Source of the DNA: Lentzea cavernae
Lineage (GTDB): Bacteria; Actinomycetota; Actinomycetes; Mycobacteriales; Pseudonocardiaceae
Assembly (NCBI RefSeq): GCF_014653695.1
Contig: NZ_BNAR01000001.1
Coordinates: 1,232,736-1,296,735 of the forward strand
Direction: 5' to 3'
DNA length: 64,000 nt
Made by a program: the position numbers and the translations under genes. Below the pieces are notes generated by a model. It was not told the DNA's origin and made no database searches. It was given only the letters and a program-made list of their open reading frames with translations. Shown one piece after another: positions 50,633 to 58,223 of the stretch. The first letter of the stretch is position 1, and each line of letters opens with the position of its first letter.

Positions 50633-50779
50633 GAGAAACTCCGAGCAGTTGCGAAAAGACCGGGCATGACAAGGGATGGCACGTCCGGTTCGGCCTACTC
50701 GAGGAGGATCACGCGAACCATTCTACGGGATCACGCCCATCGGATTTCCCACCTGTGGCGGGACGCATAGATTGCGGCC

Positions 50780-51544
50780 ATGAGCGAAGACTTCTCGGGC
50801 AGGGCCGCGCTGGTCACCGGCGCGTCCCGCGGCATCGGCCTCGGCATCGCGCGCGAGCTCCTCTCCCGCGGCGCCTCCGTCACGATCACCGGCCGCAAGG
50901 CCGACCAGCTCGCCGAGGCGGCCAGGCAACTCGAGGCCGACACGGGCGGCCGCGTCCTCGCCGTCGCGGGCAACGCCGGCGACGACGCCTCCCGCGAAGA
51001 GGCCGTCACGCGCACCGTCGAGGAGTTCGGCAGCCTCGACGTGCTCGTGAACAACACCGGCATCAACCCGCAGTACGGCTTCCTGATGGACGCCGACCTG
51101 AACGCGGTCCGGAAGATCTTCGACGTCAACGTGGTGGCGACCCTGGGCTTCGTCCAGCTCGCGTGGAAGGCGTGGATGGGCGAGCACGGCGGCGCGGTCG
51201 TGAACGTCGCGTCGATCGGCGGCATCCGCTCCACGGGCGTGATCGGCGCGTACGGCGCGTCCAAGGCGGCGCTGATCCGCCTGACCGAGGAACTCGCGTG
51301 GCAGCTCGGCCCGAAGGTGCGCGTGAACGCCGTCGCGCCCGCCGTGGTGAAGACGAAGTTCGCCGAGGCCCTGTACGTCGGCCGCGAGGAGGAGGCCTCG
51401 CAGCAGTACCCGATGAAGCGCCTCGGCACGCCCGAGGACGTCGCCTCTCTCGTTGCGTTCCTCTGCTCAGACGGCGCTTCGTGGATCACGGGCGAGACCG
51501 TCCGGGTGGACGGCGGCCTGCTGTCGACCGGCACGGCGGGTTAG
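50780..51544 (+). CDS. SDR-family oxidoreductase (FabG-like)
   Basis: A 254-aa classical SDR. LVTGASRGIGLGIARELLSRGA is the cofactor site, DVLVNNTGINPQYG the NNAG-equivalent (NNTG), VVNVASIGG carries the Ser and YGASKAAL the Tyr-Lys. PAVVKTKFAEALY and ITGETVRVDGGLLS close the fold. NADP(H)-dependent ketone or alcohol conversion; substrate unknown. Its 3' end overlaps the LysR gene by 4 nt in a convergent arrangement. Confidence 0.92.
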   Translation: MSEDFSGRAALVTGASRGIGLGIARELLSRGASVTITGRKADQLAEAARQLEADTGGRVLAVAGNAGDDASREEAVTRTVEEFGSLDVLVNNTGINPQYGFLMDADLNAVRKIFDVNVVATLGFVQLAWKAWMGEHGGAVVNVASIGGIRSTGVIGAYGASKAALIRLTEELAWQLGPKVRVNAVAPAVVKTKFAEALYVGREEEASQQYPMKRLGTPEDVASLVAFLCSDGASWITGETVRVDGGLLSTGTAG

Positions 51545-52413
51545 AGCTCGACCCCCAGCACGTCGAGGAACGCGGCCGTGGCAGGCGTGAGCCCGGCCGC
51601 GCTCCACACGAGGTGCTCGACGCGCGAAGGCCCGTCCACGATCGGCACGGTCACGACACCGCTGAGCCGGGGCGCGTACTTCGACGGCAGCACGGCGACC
51701 GCGAGCCCCTCCCCGATCAGCCCCGCCATCAGCTCGGCGGTGCTCACCTCGAACGCCACCTCGCGGCGCAACCCGGCCCCCTCGAAGGCCTGGTCGGACT
51801 GCACCCGTCCCGGCGTCCCCGCCGGGAAGTCGGCGAACATCTCCTCCGCCAGCACCTGCAACGTCAGCGCGGACCGCCGCGCCAGCGGGTGCTCCGGCGC
51901 CAGCACGGCCACGTGCTCGTCGTGCGCCAGCTCCCGCCCCCGCACGCCTTCCGGCCGCACGCCGAGCGGCAGCCCGAGGAACGCGAGGTCGAGTCCGCCC
52001 TCCCGCACCTGCTTCACCATGTCGAGGCTCGACAGCATCCGCAGGGCGACCCTGACCTGCGGATACCGTTCGCGGAACACCTTCAGCGCGGCGGGCAGGT
52101 CCACGGCGGCAACGGTCGGGATCACGCCGACCACGACCCGTCCGCGCACCTCCCCCACCGCCGCGGCGACCTCGGCCGCCGCCCGTTCCGCGAAGTCGAG
52201 GCACTGCCGCGCGGACGGCAGGAAGGCCGCGCCCGCGGGGGTCAGCCGGACGCTGCGGCTGGTGCGCTCGAACAGCCGCGCGCCCAGCGACCGTTCGAGG
52301 CGCGCGATCTGGTGGCTCAACGCCGACTGCACGACCAGGCACTGCCGCGCGGCCTTGGTGAAACTGCCGGTCTCGGCGACCGCGACCACGTACCGCATCT
52401 GCTGGAGCTCCAT
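51541..52413 (-). CDS. LysR-family regulator
   Basis: A 290-aa LysR protein. I use ATG 52413 (MELQQMRYVVAVAETGSFTKAARQCLVVQSALSHQIARLE); an ATG three codons upstream is possible. The effector domain has VVVGVIPTVAAVDLPAALKVF and LDLAFLGLPLG. It is divergent from an EamA transporter, and a 33-bp inverted repeat overlaps its start codon, indicating autoregulation and control of the transporter. Confidence 0.92.
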   Translation of the reverse strand: MELQQMRYVVAVAETGSFTKAARQCLVVQSALSHQIARLERSLGARLFERTSRSVRLTPAGAAFLPSARQCLDFAERAAAEVAAAVGEVRGRVVVGVIPTVAAVDLPAALKVFRERYPQVRVALRMLSSLDMVKQVREGGLDLAFLGLPLGVRPEGVRGRELAHDEHVAVLAPEHPLARRSALTLQVLAEEMFADFPAGTPGRVQSDQAFEGAGLRREVAFEVSTAELMAGLIGEGLAVAVLPSKYAPRLSGVVTVPIVDGPSRVEHLVWSAAGLTPATAAFLDVLGVEL

Positions 52414-52444
52414 CCGATCCATCTTGAATCACGATGGATCGGAT
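52412..52444. promoter_or_regulatory. LysR/EamA intergenic operator
   Basis: Arms ATCCGATCCATC (52412-52423) and GATGGATCGGAT (52433-52444) are perfect inverted repeats separated by 9 nt (TTGAATCAC). They sit between the divergent LysR and EamA genes and run into the LysR start codon. This matches a LysR-type binding site and suggests repression of its own gene. Confidence 0.65.
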
Positions 52445-52493
52445 GAAAAGCATGTGTTGGACTCATCGATCGAGGCGCCGAACACTGGAGGAC

Positions 52494-53381
52494 GTGAGAA
52501 ACACCGACTTCTCCCGCACCGCGCTCGCGGCGTTCGCACCGGTGGTCTGGGGCTCGACCTACGTGGTGACGACCGAGCTGCTGCCGGTCGGCCACCCCCT
52601 GTTCGCGGGCCTGGTCCGCGCGCTCCCGGCGGGCCTGGTCGCGCTGGCGCTGACGAGGACGCTGCCGCGCGGGTCGTGGTGGGCGAAGGCGGCGGTGCTG
52701 GGCGTGCTCAACATCGGCCTGTTCTTCCCGTTCCTGTTCATCGCCGCCGAACGCCTGCCCGGTGGCGTCGCGGCCACCCTGGGCGCCGCGCAGCCGCTCG
52801 TGGTGGCGTTGCTGGCCGTCGGGGTGCTCAAGGAGAACCCGTCCGCGTGGCGGCTCGCCTGGGGCGTGGTCGGCGTGCTGGGCGTCGGGCTGGTGGTGCT
52901 CGGGCCGGCGGCCGGGTTCGACCTGGTCGGCGTGCTGGCCGGGCTGGGCGGCGCGGCGACGATGGCGCTCGGCGTGACGCTGACGAAGAAGTGGGGCAGG
53001 CCGGCCGCGACGAGCCCGACGGCGTTCGCGGGCTGGCAGCTCACGGCGGGCGGGCTGTTCCTGGTGCCGGTGACGTTGCTGTTCGAGGGCGCGCCACCCG
53101 CGATCGGCCTCACCGCGCTGCTCGGTTACCTGTGGCTCGGCGGCGTCGGCGGCCTGCTCGCCTACGTCCTGTGGTTCCGCGCGATCACCACGCTGCCGGT
53201 GGCGTCCGTCTCGATGCTCGGCCTGCTGTCCCCGATGGTCGCCGCGCTGCTCGGTGTCGTCGTGCTCGGTCAGACGCTGGACGCCACTCAGCTCACCGGT
53301 TTCGCCCTCGCGCTCGCCGCGATCCTGGCGAGCCAGCGACCGGCGGTCACGGTTGCGAGGCGAGCTCCAGCCGCAGGATGA
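52494..53381 (+). CDS. EamA-family transporter
   Basis: A 295-aa, ten-helix member of the drug/metabolite transporter superfamily, starting at GTG 52494 with GGAGG 4 nt upstream. Two EamA repeats: AAFAPVVWGSTYVVTTELLP (first) and ATMALGVTLTKKWGR (second). It probably exports an amino acid or metabolite, under the divergent LysR regulator. Its 3' end overlaps the convergent acetyltransferase gene by 35 nt. Confidence 0.9.
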   Translation: MRNTDFSRTALAAFAPVVWGSTYVVTTELLPVGHPLFAGLVRALPAGLVALALTRTLPRGSWWAKAAVLGVLNIGLFFPFLFIAAERLPGGVAATLGAAQPLVVALLAVGVLKENPSAWRLAWGVVGVLGVGLVVLGPAAGFDLVGVLAGLGGAATMALGVTLTKKWGRPAATSPTAFAGWQLTAGGLFLVPVTLLFEGAPPAIGLTALLGYLWLGGVGGLLAYVLWFRAITTLPVASVSMLGLLSPMVAALLGVVVLGQTLDATQLTGFALALAAILASQRPAVTVARRAPAAG

Positions 53382-53823
53382 TCTCGCCGTCCTCGTCGGT
53401 CTCCCCGGTGGGCACGAACCCGTACCGGCGGTAGAACGGCTCGGGCGACCCCTCCCCCGGCACGCAGCTAGTGAGCAGCTCCGACGCCCCTTCCGCGCGC
53501 AGCAACGTCACGACCTCGTCCAGGACCGCGCGACCGTACCCGCGGCCCTGGTGCTCCGCGCCGACGAGCAGTCGCCACAGGAAGTACGGCCCGGCGATCC
53601 CCGGCTGCGGTGTCACGTTCCAGCTCAGCATGACGAACCCGACCGGCACGTCACCGTCGCAGACCGCGCGGAACCAGGGGTTGGCCTCGGGGTTCGCCCG
53701 CGCGTCCTGGAACGACTTCTCGACGGACGCGACGAACCGTTCCTGCGCGGGGTGCACGCGCACGGCGACGACGGCGTCGCGGTTGGCGTCGGTGATCTCG
53801 GCCAGGCGGATCTGAGCGCTCAT
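53347..53823 (-). CDS. GNAT-family acetyltransferase
   Basis: A 158-aa N-acetyltransferase. The acetyl-CoA loop is LLVGAEHQGRGYGRAVLDEVV, with VGFVMLSWN as beta-4 and EPFYRRYGFVPTGE at the end. It transfers acetyl to an amine on an unknown substrate; similar to spermidine or antibiotic acetyltransferases only at fold level. Converges on the EamA gene. Confidence 0.88.
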   Translation of the reverse strand: MSAQIRLAEITDANRDAVVAVRVHPAQERFVASVEKSFQDARANPEANPWFRAVCDGDVPVGFVMLSWNVTPQPGIAGPYFLWRLLVGAEHQGRGYGRAVLDEVVTLLRAEGASELLTSCVPGEGSPEPFYRRYGFVPTGETDEDGEIILRLELASQP

Positions 53824-53843
53824 GACCCCGGATTGTGCCGCGC

Positions 53844-54302
53844 TCAGCGCGAGGTCGAGGGCGAGACCGGCTGGCTCGTGGCCGACTTCGGGGGCTGCGA
53901 GACGACCTCCGACGTCGTGCCGGGCGTCGTGGCGGCGGGCGGTGTCACGACGTTGCTGGACCGCGGCGTGGTGTTGGGTGGCGCCGGGTCGACCGACGTG
54001 GACGGCGGAGCGGTGGACAGCGGGGAGGTGGTCGGCTCGGAGGTCGGCGACACCTGCGTCGTCGTGGTCGGTGACGGTCCTGGCGTCGCGGGATCTACAG
54101 GTGCCGCAGGGGGCAGCACGGCGAGTGCCACCGCCACAACGCCCACGGTCGCCAGTCCGCTGCCGACGACCGCGACGGTGCGCCGCCGGGTCCGCACCTT
54201 CTGGCCGCGCTGGATCAGGTCGGCGGCCGTGACGGCACGCGGCGGCGCCTCTTCCTGGTGCAGAGCGGAGAAAGTCGCCCTCAGGTCGTCCTCGCGAACC
54301 AT
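53844..54302 (-). CDS. Membrane-anchored Pro/Thr-rich protein, possible sigma partner
   Basis: A 152-aa protein whose ATG shares a base with the sigma-factor stop (TGATG). The cytoplasmic part (MVREDDLRATFSALHQEEAPPRAVTAADLI, about 45 residues) precedes one TM (VAVVGSGLATVGVVAVALAVLPP) and an exported tail of Pro, Thr and Ser. An N-terminal cytoplasmic segment beside a SigE-family sigma factor is common in actinomycetes and could act as an anti-sigma factor, but no zinc motif is seen. Confidence 0.75.
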   Translation of the reverse strand: MVREDDLRATFSALHQEEAPPRAVTAADLIQRGQKVRTRRRTVAVVGSGLATVGVVAVALAVLPPAAPVDPATPGPSPTTTTQVSPTSEPTTSPLSTAPPSTSVDPAPPNTTPRSSNVVTPPAATTPGTTSEVVSQPPKSATSQPVSPSTSR

Positions 54303-54805
54303 CACACCTCCAGCCTCAGATGATCGAACTCCGGGCCCAGCCTGCGCCGCAACGTCTCCAGGCCCTTGCTGCTCTGCGACTTCACCGTGCCGGTCGAGCA
54401 GTTCAACGCCGTCGCCGTGTCCTCGACGCTCAGATCGTGCCAAAAGCGCAGCACGAGGACAGCGCGCTGCCGTGCGGGGACGGCGGTGAGCGCCTGCCAC
54501 ACCACGAGCCTGTCCTCCGCCGCGACGACGGAGGACAGACCCTCTGGGGGTGCGTCAGTCAGCTTCTCCCTGCGCCAGCGCACCTTGCGGCGTTCGGCGA
54601 GGAACGTGCGCACGACGATCTGACGCAGGTACGGCTCGAGCCCCGACCTGTCGCTGAGTTTCGGACCGGCCAGGTAGAGCTTCAGGAACGCCGACTGCAT
54701 GACGTCCTCGGCCTCGTGCCAGTTGCCGCACAGCAGGAACGCCGTGAAGCGCATCGAGTCGGCGGACCGGTCGAAGCAGTCGGTGAACTCACGCTCCCAG
54801 TTCAG
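54302..54805 (-). CDS. SigE-family ECF sigma factor with probable CTG start
   Basis: The conserved region 2 (MRFTAFLLCGNWHEAEDVMQSAFLKLYL) is preceded in frame by LNWEREFTDCFDRSADS, which belongs to the domain, but no ATG, GTG or TTG lies before it in frame. CTG 54805 has GAGGAG 6 nt upstream and would give 167 aa. The fallback ATG 54754 removes the first helix. Region 4 is LTAVPARQRAVLVLRFWHDLSVEDTATALNCSTGTVKSQSSKGLETLRR. Such ECFs respond to envelope stress. It sits between two Pro/Thr-rich membrane proteins. Confidence 0.8.
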   Translation of the reverse strand: MNWEREFTDCFDRSADSMRFTAFLLCGNWHEAEDVMQSAFLKLYLAGPKLSDRSGLEPYLRQIVVRTFLAERRKVRWRREKLTDAPPEGLSSVVAAEDRLVVWQALTAVPARQRAVLVLRFWHDLSVEDTATALNCSTGTVKSQSSKGLETLRRRLGPEFDHLRLEV

Positions 54806-54815
54806 CGGTGACTCC

Positions 54816-55208
54816 TCACCGGGCCGGCGTCGTGGCGACCGGCGACGTCGACGGGGGCTTCACGGGCTGCGAGGCGCCCGGCGTGGTCGCGACCGGCGGC
54901 TGGACCGGGTGGCTGACCGCGGGCGACGTCTCGACCGGGTAGCTGACCGGCGGCGTCGTCGCGATCGGCGCCTGCGAGGAGGTCGGGGCCGGCGGCGACC
55001 AGGTGGTCGGCGTCTTCACCGGGCTGGACGTGGGCGGCAGCACCGTGGTCGACGGCGCTTCGGGCGTGGTCGAGACGGGCGGCCGCGGAGCCGAGGTCGT
55101 GGGCTGGGGCGTCGTGGTCCCGCCGCCGCTCAGCGCGAGCGCGGGCACCGCGATGCCGATGGCACCCAGTGCGACGGCTCCGGCCACGATCACCATTCGT
55201 TTGCGCAC
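54816..55208 (-). CDS. Exported Pro/Thr/Ser-rich membrane protein
   Basis: A 130-aa protein from GTG 55208 with GGAG 6 nt upstream: VRKRMVIVAGAVALGAIGIAVPALALSGGG forms a signal or anchor. The remainder is a disordered Pro/Thr/Ser/Val tail (TTTPQPTTSAPRPPVSTTPEA and similar), like the tail of the membrane protein at 53844 after the sigma gene. Its stop lies 11 nt before the sigma CTG start. Function unknown; a cell-wall-spanning stalk is plausible. Confidence 0.75.
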   Translation of the reverse strand: MRKRMVIVAGAVALGAIGIAVPALALSGGGTTTPQPTTSAPRPPVSTTPEAPSTTVLPPTSSPVKTPTTWSPPAPTSSQAPIATTPPVSYPVETSPAVSHPVQPPVATTPGASQPVKPPSTSPVATTPAR

Positions 55209-55239
55209 TTGCAGCTCCAGCAGGTCAGTGGCGCCAGGA

Positions 55240-55920
55240 TCAGGCACCCTCACCCGTATCCATGCGGCCGGACTCCCGTCCGGTTGCCCCTGTGTCCTGG
55301 ATCACGATCTCGACGCACCGGGCCCGCTCAGCGGCCTCGTCGAGGACGGTGCGCCGCGGTTCGGGCACGTCCAGGACGCGGTCCTCCGCCTTGCTGAAGA
55401 CGCCCGAGAGCCTGCGGTCGTTGCGCAGGACGTCGAGCGCCTGCCAGTCACCACCGAGCACCACGGCGTCGAGCTCGGCGAGCCGCGGGACGAGCACCCT
55501 GGCGACGTCGTCCGCCGCGGCCTGGAGCGCGACCCTGGCCTGCCCCTCACGACGCCGCGCGAACCGCTGCTGCGACCAGCCGCCCGCCCGGATGCGGCCG
55601 TGGACCTGCTTGCGGTCGGTGGCCGACACCTCCACCTTGCCGCCGAACGCCACACCGACGCTGTGACCGCCGAGCCGCACCAGAACGAGCCCGATCCGAC
55701 GGGCTTCCGTCAACTTTTCAATCACCTCTTCTATGGAGGCACCGCCGCGAGTGGTGAACGAGGCCGTCGCGCCGTCCGCCGCAATGATCACGACCTCGGC
55801 CTCCGCGACCCGGATCTCGACGGCGCCGTGCCGCTCGGTGAACCTGCCGATCCAGCCCCGGACCCGTTCCGGCTCGACCTCGACCGCCCGCCCACCGGGA
55901 ACCGGCCGCACCCGGCTCAT
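55240..55920 (-). CDS. acVLRF1-like peptidyl-tRNA hydrolase
   Basis: A 226-aa protein starting MSRVRPVPGGRAVEVEPERVRGW. RIRAGGWSQQRFARRREGQ contains the GxxQ motif used by Vms1/ANKZF1 and eRF1-like release factors to cut peptidyl-tRNA. VVLGGDWQALDVLRNDRRL and the final CVEIVIQD match the actinobacterial VLRF1 fold. It is expected to release nascent chains from stalled or split ribosomes. It is upstream of, and codirectional with, the sigma-factor genes. Confidence 0.82.
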   Translation of the reverse strand: MSRVRPVPGGRAVEVEPERVRGWIGRFTERHGAVEIRVAEAEVVIIAADGATASFTTRGGASIEEVIEKLTEARRIGLVLVRLGGHSVGVAFGGKVEVSATDRKQVHGRIRAGGWSQQRFARRREGQARVALQAAADDVARVLVPRLAELDAVVLGGDWQALDVLRNDRRLSGVFSKAEDRVLDVPEPRRTVLDEAAERARCVEIVIQDTGATGRESGRMDTGEGA

Positions 55921-56057
55921 GCGCTTTCCCACGATGCGGGAACTCCGGCCCGGACGCGCAGCACGCCGAAGATGGTCATCGTGCACACACTAGAACCAGT
56001 CCAACACGGGCCGTGAACGGCACACGGAAGTTACCGATGGGTTCGCTACGCTTGACA

Positions 56058-56084
56058 GATGAGTCTCGAAAGCGTGAACTCATC
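56058..56084. promoter_or_regulatory. Inverted repeat upstream of the 326-aa regulator
   Basis: GATGAGT and ACTCATC form 7-nt arms 13 nt apart, directly after a TTGACA at 56052-56057. It is in the divergent gap between acVLRF1 and the XRE gene. A regulator site near a -35 box is possible; the -10 region is not convincing. Confidence 0.3.
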
Positions 56085-56185
56085 AACCGTATGGATTAAC
56101 CATTGACTCCATCCGGCTCCGACCAGCGATGTTCACGGACCGGTAGGGTCACTGGGGCGTGATCTTATGACAGCGGGGAGTCACC

Positions 56186-57166
56186 ATGACGACTGCTGCC
56201 GGTCGACCAACACTGACCGTTGACGACACTGACTCAACGGGTCACGGCAGCCTTACGCAGCTCTTGACGACGGGACCGTTCCCGGAAGCGTTGAGGGCGG
56301 CGATCAAGGCGAGCCGACTCAGTCTCGACCGCATCCAGCACAGGTTGGCACTGCGCGGCGTGACCATCAGCGTCGCGACGCTCAGCTACTGGCAGTCAGG
56401 ACGACGAAGGCCTGAACGCCCTGAATCGTTGGAGGCGCTGCGGCACCTCGAGTCGGTTCTCGGTGTGCCTCAGTCGGGCCTGTCGGCACTGCTCGGTCCA
56501 CCTCGTCCGCGAGGCCGCCGCTGCCGCCCTACGACGATGATGCCGATCGACGCCCTCTGGGCGCGACGGGAGCGGGTGGCGAACCTGCTCTCGAAGGTCG
56601 ACACCTCGTCCGACCTGAAGCTGGGCAGGATCAGCCAGCACGACCGAATCGAGATCTCTGCCGACGGCGGGCAGAAATCCGTGTGGGTCCGGCAGATCCT
56701 CCGCGCGGAACAGGACGGCCCCGACCGCTGGGCGCTCGTGTTCGAGACCGAGGAGTCCGACGTGCTCCCCGAGATCGTGAACGTGCGCAACTGCCACCTC
56801 GGCCGCATCGCCCGCGACCACGAAGCCAACATCATGGTCGCGGAGATGATGTTCGAACGCCCCCTCACCCGAGGCGAGACCCTCATCATGGAATACCAAC
56901 TGGTGTTCCCCGAGGGCCACGCTCCCAAGGGCAACAACACGTTCGCACGCAAGTTCCGCCTACCGGTCCGCGAGTACGTCATCGAGGTCCGCTTCGACGA
57001 GACGAACCTCCCGTCCCGCGTGCAGCAGTACAGCGTGCCCGCAGGCGACGAGACCCCGTCCCGCCGCCGCAACCTCACCGTGGACTCGGGCGGCGGCGTG
57101 CACGCCGTGGCCCTGGGCTTCGGCCCAGGCGTGTTCGGCATCCGCTGGGAGTGGCCGAACCGCTAG
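56186..57166 (+). CDS. XRE-like regulator with C-terminal sensor-like domain
   Basis: A 326-aa protein from ATG 56186 (GGGAG 5 nt upstream). Residues 30-90 form a helix-turn-helix (LRAAIKASRLSLDRIQHRLALRGVTISVATLSYWQSGRRRPERPESLEALRHLESVLGV). A long C-terminal domain (about 110-326) with VWVRQILRAEQDGPDRWALVFETEE and NTFARKFRLPVREYVIEVRFDETNLPSRVQQYSVPAGDE follows. I have seen this architecture in actinomycetes without a known ligand. It may regulate itself. A terminator follows. Confidence 0.8.
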   Translation: MTTAAGRPTLTVDDTDSTGHGSLTQLLTTGPFPEALRAAIKASRLSLDRIQHRLALRGVTISVATLSYWQSGRRRPERPESLEALRHLESVLGVPQSGLSALLGPPRPRGRRCRPTTMMPIDALWARRERVANLLSKVDTSSDLKLGRISQHDRIEISADGGQKSVWVRQILRAEQDGPDRWALVFETEESDVLPEIVNVRNCHLGRIARDHEANIMVAEMMFERPLTRGETLIMEYQLVFPEGHAPKGNNTFARKFRLPVREYVIEVRFDETNLPSRVQQYSVPAGDETPSRRRNLTVDSGGGVHAVALGFGPGVFGIRWEWPNR

Positions 57167-57229
57167 CGGGCCACCCGGGCAGGCACTATCGGGCACTGCC
57201 TGACACCGCCTGGCACAGACAGACACGCG

Positions 57230-57263
57230 AGGGGCGCTTCCCAAGCCGGGAGGCGCCCCTTTC
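57230..57263 (+). terminator. Intrinsic terminator of the XRE gene
   Basis: Arms AGGGGCGCTTCCC (57230-57242) and GGGAGGCGCCCCT (57248-57260) pair over 13 positions with one wobble, loop AAGCC, then TTT. It lies about 60 nt beyond the stop. Confidence 0.85.
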
Positions 57264-57853
57264 GCATCCCCGGGCGGGTCGCCACCGCCCGGGCAGGCCG
57301 CCGCCAGCCAGGTCACCATCGCCGGTCGGGTCGCCATCGCCGGTCGGGCAGGCCGCCATCTCCAGCCAGGTCGCCGCCCACCGGTCGGGTCGCCGTCTTC
57401 AAGCCGCCCGCCTACGTCGAGCAGACCGCTGCCCGCGATCAGGCCGCCTCCGTCGAACTGGCCGCCGTCGAACTAACAGCTGCCGGACTGGGCCAGGTGC
57501 GGTCAGGTCTCCGCCGTCGGACTGGGCCGCGCGCGGTCAGGTCGCCGCCATTGAGCAGGCTCACGCAAGGGTCCCCCTGGATTTCGACTCCCCCGCGACC
57601 CAACGTACAGATGAGGTCTGACACTCAATCTGGACTCGCAGCCCGCACGCCGCAAGCCGCACGCCGCCCATGCGCCGAAGCCAATGGCGAAGACGAGGCC
57701 CCTGTCACCCCAACGCAATGGCGAAGCCGAGCCGGACCTCCCAACACAAATGGGCAATGGCGAAGCCGAGCCATCCGGCCGCCAACGGCAATGGCGAAGC
57801 CGAGGCGTGCATACCTCTACCGCCCTGAACAGCGATGATGACGCAACCACCGC
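57264..57853. repeat. Repeat-rich gene-free region
   Basis: About 590 nt without a convincing gene. From 57290 to 57540 it contains degenerate units around GCCATCGCCGGTCGGG and CCGCCGTCGAACT, and GTCGGACTGGGCC. From 57682 a 16-nt unit CAATGGCGAAGCCGAG (first copy with one change) recurs at 57682, 57716, 57755 and 57789, spaced 34, 39 and 34 nt. The spacers are unrelated. The codon bias seen elsewhere in this genome is absent and no ribosome sites accompany the frames. It may be a decayed Pro/Ala-rich coding region or a locus of repeat expansion. Confidence 0.6.
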
Positions 57854-57978
57854 GCGATTGGGGCTTGACCTTGAGTGCGAGATGCTATCGTTGCAGAATT
57901 GGCTGGGCTCCTTTAATGCCCAGCTTTTCAGGCCAATTCAAGCATCTCGCAAGAGGCTCAAGGTCAAGCCCCAATCGC
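57854..57978. repeat. 125-bp palindromic element
   Basis: Outer arms 57854-57875 and 57957-57978 are perfect 22-nt inverted repeats (GCGATTGGGGCTTGACCTTGAG). Inside, GAGATGCT pairs with AGCATCTC, GAATTGGC with GCCAATTC, and TGGGC with GCCCA. The inside is AT-richer than the surroundings. The whole can fold as a branched hairpin. No gene is associated. It differs in sequence from the CTAG-flanked elements. Confidence 0.8.
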
Positions 57979-58143
57979 AATCGTCGCGAAGCGGCGATGA
58001 AATGACCCGGCTCGTCCGTGCCCGCGAAACCACCCGACCAAGGTGACGAACGCACGCCAGCCGCCCACCCCGCTGGAACCGCCACCAGCCAACCCAAGCC
58101 GACCCGCGCACACCCCAACGCACCCAACCGCACCCCAACAAGA
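57979..58143. other. Gene-free tail upstream of the protease terminator
   Basis: C-rich sequence with CCACC, CCAACC and GCACAC motifs but no convincing gene or RNA. The flanking genes are the XRE regulator to the left and the S8 protease to the right, both ending toward this region. Confidence 0.4.
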
Positions 58144-58173
58144 AAGGCCCCCAGCCAACAAGCCAGGGGCCTT
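58144..58173 (-). terminator. Terminator of the S8 protease gene
   Basis: AAGGCCCC and GGGGCCTT arms with a 14-nt loop, followed on the minus strand by TTCTTGTT. It lies about 50 nt beyond the protease stop. Confidence 0.7.
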
Positions 58174-58223
58174 CCCAAACCAAAACTCAAACCTCAAATC
58201 CAACCAGGGTCAAGAACCCCAGC

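Noticed and set aside
57264..57640. Pro/Ala-rich secreted gene in the repeat region
   Set aside because: Frames lack ribosome sites and are broken; codon third-position bias is not maintained.
57682..57805. Possible CRISPR array
   Set aside because: The repeat is only 16 nt, there are four copies at uneven spacing (34/39/34), and no cas genes are present.
57866..57900. MerR-type promoter in the 125-bp palindrome
   Set aside because: TTGACC is present, but the spacing to TATCGT is 15 nt rather than 19, and no MerR gene lies nearby.
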